This document shows positions 5,963 to 7,495 of a DNA stretch of 7,495 nucleotides, piece after piece (the first letter of the stretch is position 1; each line of letters opens with the position of its first letter). The notes below the pieces were generated by a model. That model did no database searches, was not told where the DNA came from, and saw nothing but the letters and a program-made list of their open reading frames with translations. Source of the DNA: AC-37 sp036386455 (GTDB lineage: Bacteria; Actinomycetota; Thermoleophilia; Solirubrobacterales; Thermoleophilaceae); the NCBI GenBank assembly GCA_036386455.1, contig DASVVS010000061.1, positions 1 through 7,495 of the forward strand, given 5' to 3'. Made by a program: the position numbers and the translations under genes.

Positions 5963-6070
5963 TCGGCAAGTCCGGGTGAGCATGCGATCCACCCTCTCAC
6001 GGCATTTGGGTGGCCGCAAGAGGGGTGGGTGGAGGCCGGGTTCGAGTGCGGTCGGGCGGCTCCGGCGCCG
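5963..6070 (-). other. 108-base gap between the cupin gene and the hexapeptide array
   Basis: No gene is visible here. On the minus strand CCACCC and GGGTGG can pair across a 13-base loop (about 5989-6013), and CGGCGCCG directly follows the cupin stop. This could be a leader structure or an RNA 3' end for the cupin, and any separate promoter for the array must lie here. I cannot identify clear -35 and -10 boxes. Confidence 0.4.
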
Positions 6071-6430
6071 CTAGACGTGCCGCTCCTCGGCGGTCAGCTC
6101 GCCGCCTGCGTCGCCGGTGTTCGGCGTGCCGCGCGGCTCGATCAGCAGCACGTGCGCCTCCGGGTCGGCCTTCGGGCAGTGCTCCACGCCGGCCGGCACC
6201 ACGAACAGCTCACCCTCCTCGAGCACCACGTCGCGGTCGCGCAGCTGGATCGTGAGGCGGCCCTTCAGGCACAGGAAGAGGTCGTCGGTGTCGTCGTGCT
6301 TGTGCCATACGAACTCGCCGCGGGTCTTGGCGACCTGCAGCTTGAGGTCGTTCATGTAGCCGACGATCCGCGGGCTGAAGGCTTCGTCGAACTGGGAGAG
6401 CTTCTCGGCGAGGTTGACCTTGTCGTCCAT
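6071..6430 (-). CDS. small cupin-domain protein
   Basis: A 119-residue single-domain cupin, a compact beta barrel that usually holds one metal ion; such proteins act as dioxygenases, isomerases or ligand sensors in the cytoplasm. Cupin motif 1 is at residues 38-57 with His43 and His45 (VWHKHDD) and ends in Gly57; the usual Glu ligand is replaced by Asp49 or Asp50. Motif 2 is at 73-84 (GELFVVPAGVEH) with His84. Thus three His plus an Asp are available for a metal. The C-terminal tail after residue 100 (PNTGDAGGELTAEE) is polar and probably flexible. The ATG has no Shine-Dalgarno site; GACAAT seven bases upstream suggests a leaderless transcript. It is divergent from the saccharopine-dehydrogenase-like gene and lies just upstream of the hexapeptide array on the same strand. 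The substrate is unknown. Confidence 0.9.
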   Translation of the reverse strand: MDDKVNLAEKLSQFDEAFSPRIVGYMNDLKLQVAKTRGEFVWHKHDDTDDLFLCLKGRLTIQLRDRDVVLEEGELFVVPAGVEHCPKADPEAHVLLIEPRGTPNTGDAGGELTAEERHV

Positions 6431-6437
6431 GGCGCCG

Positions 6438-6443
6438 ATTGTC
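6438..6443 (-). promoter_or_regulatory. possible -10 box of the cupin gene (leaderless)
   Basis: GACAAT on the minus strand ends seven bases before the cupin ATG, the spacing expected if transcription starts at the A of the start codon. No convincing -35 box is seen 17-18 bases upstream, so confidence is low. Confidence 0.3.
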
Positions 6444-6484
6444 CCAGCGCGCGGACGTCGGGGCTCTGAGGCGCGCCGCACCGG

Positions 6485-6490
6485 TAGCGT
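6485..6490 (+). promoter_or_regulatory. possible -10 box of the saccharopine-dehydrogenase-like gene (leaderless)
   Basis: TAGCGT fits TANNNT and ends nine bases before the ATG at 6500. There is no Shine-Dalgarno site, so transcription may begin at or close to the start codon. No -35 box is evident. Confidence 0.3.
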
Positions 6491-6499
6491 GCCGGGCGC

Positions 6500-7495
6500 A
6501 TGGCGTCCGATCGCGAGCTCGACCTGGTCCTCTACGGAGCCACCGGCTTCGTGGGGAAGCTGACCGCCGAGTACCTGGTGCGGTCGGCGCCGGAGGGCGT
6601 GCGGATCGGGCTGGGAGGGCGGTCGCGCGAGAAGCTCGAGCGGGTGCGCGAGGGGCTGGGCGCCCGGGCGGCCGAGTGGCCGCTGGTGGTCGCCGACTCG
6701 GGGGACTCGACGGCGCTGCACGAGCTGGCGTCGCGCACGCGCGCGGTGGCGACCACCGTGGGGCCGTACCGCAAGTACGGGCTGAAGCTCGTCGATGCCT
6801 GCGCGACCGCCGGCACGCACTACGCGGATCTGACCGGCGAGGTCCTGTTCATGCGCGACACGATCCGGATGTTCGACTCCGTGGCGCGCGAGAGCGGGGC
6901 GCGGATCGTGCACAACTGCGGGTTCGACTCGATTCCGTTCGACCTGGGCGTGTTCCTGCTGCACGAGGCAGCGGGCGAGCTGCTCGACACGACGAGCGTC
7001 GTGACCCGGCTCCGCGGCGGGTTCAGCGGCGGCACGCTCGACTCGATGAAGGGCATGATCGACGAGGTCCGCTCCGACCGGTCGCTGATGAAGGTGCTCG
7101 GCGACCCGTACTCGCTCTCGCCGGACCGCGACGCCGAGCCCGACCTGGGCGACGAGCGCGACAAGAGCGGCATCGAGCAGATCGACGAGCTCGGCGGCTG
7201 GATGGCGCCGTTCGTGATGGCCCGGATCAACACGCGGGTCGTGCGGCGATCGAACGCGCTGCAGGGGTGGGCCTACGGGCGGCGGTTCCGGTACCGGGAG
7301 CTTATGCGGACCGGTCCGGGCGTGGTGGGGCGTGCGAAGGCTGCCGGCGTGGCCGGAGGGCTGGGCGCTTTGGCCGGGGGGTTGGCGCTGCCGCCGACGC
7401 GCTTCGTGATGGACCGCGTGCTGCCGGATCCGGGCGAGGGGCCCAGCGACGACATGGTGCGGAACGGGTTCTTCGAGGTGGAGATCCACACGACG
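6500..7495 (+). CDS. saccharopine dehydrogenase-like NAD(P)-binding oxidoreductase (trans-acting enoyl reductase type), 3' end beyond window
   Basis: 332 codons are open to the window edge with no stop. The N-terminus is a Rossmann fold: LVLYGATGFVGKLTAEYL (residues 9-26) gives the GxTGxxG nucleotide-binding turn, and GLGGRSREKLERV (37-49) is the next strand and NADP-type basic turn. The conserved segments TVGPYRKYGLKLVDACATAGTHYADLTGE (about 86-114) and NCGFDSIPFDLG (139-150) are typical of the family that includes the mycobacterial trans-acting enoyl reductase of phenolic glycolipid and dimycocerosate synthesis and many orphan relatives. The family is usually about 390-420 residues, so roughly 60-90 residues are missing. 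The role is probably reduction of a double bond in a lipid or polyketide intermediate, but orphan members have no set substrate. I chose this ATG because it begins directly before the Rossmann strand; there is no Shine-Dalgarno site. It is divergent from the cupin gene. Confidence 0.92.
   Translation, partial: MASDRELDLVLYGATGFVGKLTAEYLVRSAPEGVRIGLGGRSREKLERVREGLGARAAEWPLVVADSGDSTALHELASRTRAVATTVGPYRKYGLKLVDACATAGTHYADLTGEVLFMRDTIRMFDSVARESGARIVHNCGFDSIPFDLGVFLLHEAAGELLDTTSVVTRLRGGFSGGTLDSMKGMIDEVRSDRSLMKVLGDPYSLSPDRDAEPDLGDERDKSGIEQIDELGGWMAPFVMARINTRVVRRSNALQGWAYGRRFRYRELMRTGPGVVGRAKAAGVAGGLGALAGGLALPPTRFVMDRVLPDPGEGPSDDMVRNGFFEVEIHTT

Larger units (their letters stand above)
5811..5965 (-). 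repeat. three-unit 60-bp tandem repeat, each unit an SD site plus a hexapeptide ORF
   Basis: Start codons at 5951, 5891 and 5831 are exactly 60 bases apart. Each unit holds an AGGAGG, a 4-nt gap, a 21-nt ORF and, between copies, a 29-nt linker that is identical at 23 of 29 positions and begins with the invariant CCCGAAGCAC. Linker similarity falls off after the last copy. Differences inside the ORFs are limited to codons 5 and 6 and the stop; SD and codons 1-4 are fixed. This reads as duplication followed by selection on a translated peptide, rather than a simple-sequence repeat. Confidence 0.8.

Noticed and set aside
5811..5965. CRISPR array
   Set aside because: The period is 60 bp but similarity runs through the whole unit, including the linkers, with no unique spacers; only three units, each coding-like.
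4399..6000. Long Arg/Ala/Gly-rich upstream extension of the binding-protein frame, making a 904-residue ORF
   Set aside because: The extension is the antisense-frame shadow of the MFS gene, with composition typical of GC-rich shadow ORFs. The conserved fold begins after the ATG at 4398.
5723..6019. A 98-codon minus-strand frame through the repeat array, giving 20-residue repeats with a CPTA core
   Set aside because: It starts at TTG with no ribosome binding site, runs into the MFS gene in another frame, and its repeat character is forced by the 60-bp period, which is a multiple of three. The SD sites point to the ATG frame instead.
5751..6074. A plus-strand frame giving hydrophobic repeats (AVGHVASS type) across the array
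   Set aside because: No Shine-Dalgarno site, and its repeats are again a side effect of the frame-preserving 60-bp period; differences between copies do not favour this frame.
6431..7489. Minus-strand extension of the cupin frame to a 472-residue ORF
   Set aside because: It lies opposite the clearly coding saccharopine-dehydrogenase-like gene and has the His/Arg/Pro-rich composition of a shadow frame.

Overview
This is a high-GC window with codons strongly biased to G or C in the third position and mostly compact single genes. It looks like an actinobacterial-type chromosome. The style (GC-rich, several genes without a Shine-Dalgarno site, many small oxidoreductases and VOC proteins) would fit the Thermoleophilia/Solirubrobacterales, but that placement is an inference. 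No rRNA, tRNA, CRISPR array or insertion sequence is visible.

Layout. Positions 1-2401, minus strand: an alpha/beta hydrolase (1391-2401) followed by a FAD-dependent monooxygenase or reductase (1-1394, cut by the window edge). Their stop and start codons overlap as GTGA, so they are almost certainly one translationally coupled catabolic or detoxifying unit. Positions 2402-2758 hold no convincing gene but contain an AT-rich near-palindrome by the hydrolase ribosome binding site and two further dyads. Positions 2759-3169, minus: a single-domain VOC/glyoxalase-fold protein. Positions 3286-4398, minus: a branched-chain-amino-acid-type substrate-binding protein with no signal peptide and no transporter genes beside it. 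Positions 4482-5738, minus: an MFS exporter-like permease.

The most unusual segment is 5811-5962, between the cupin gene and the MFS gene and on their strand. Three copies of an exact 60-bp-period repeat each carry a strong AGGAGG Shine-Dalgarno site, a 4-nt spacer, and a six-codon ORF with its own stop: MPYGRY, MPYGKH and MPYGKY. The first four codons are invariant, Lys replaces Arg, His replaces Tyr, and the stop changes between TAG and TGA but is always kept. Downstream lie a GC-rich hairpin and a 12-bp perfect inverted repeat that contains the start codon of the MFS gene. This could be a tandem hexapeptide gene array with a dedicated exporter, or a leader/attenuator controlling the permease. 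Both ideas are inference; the sequence itself shows the repeats, the ribosome binding sites, the stops and the inverted repeats.

Positions 6071-6430, minus: a small metal-binding cupin. Positions 6500 to the right edge, plus: a saccharopine-dehydrogenase-like NAD(P)-binding oxidoreductase (trans-acting enoyl reductase type), divergent from the cupin across a 69-bp gap and cut by the window edge.
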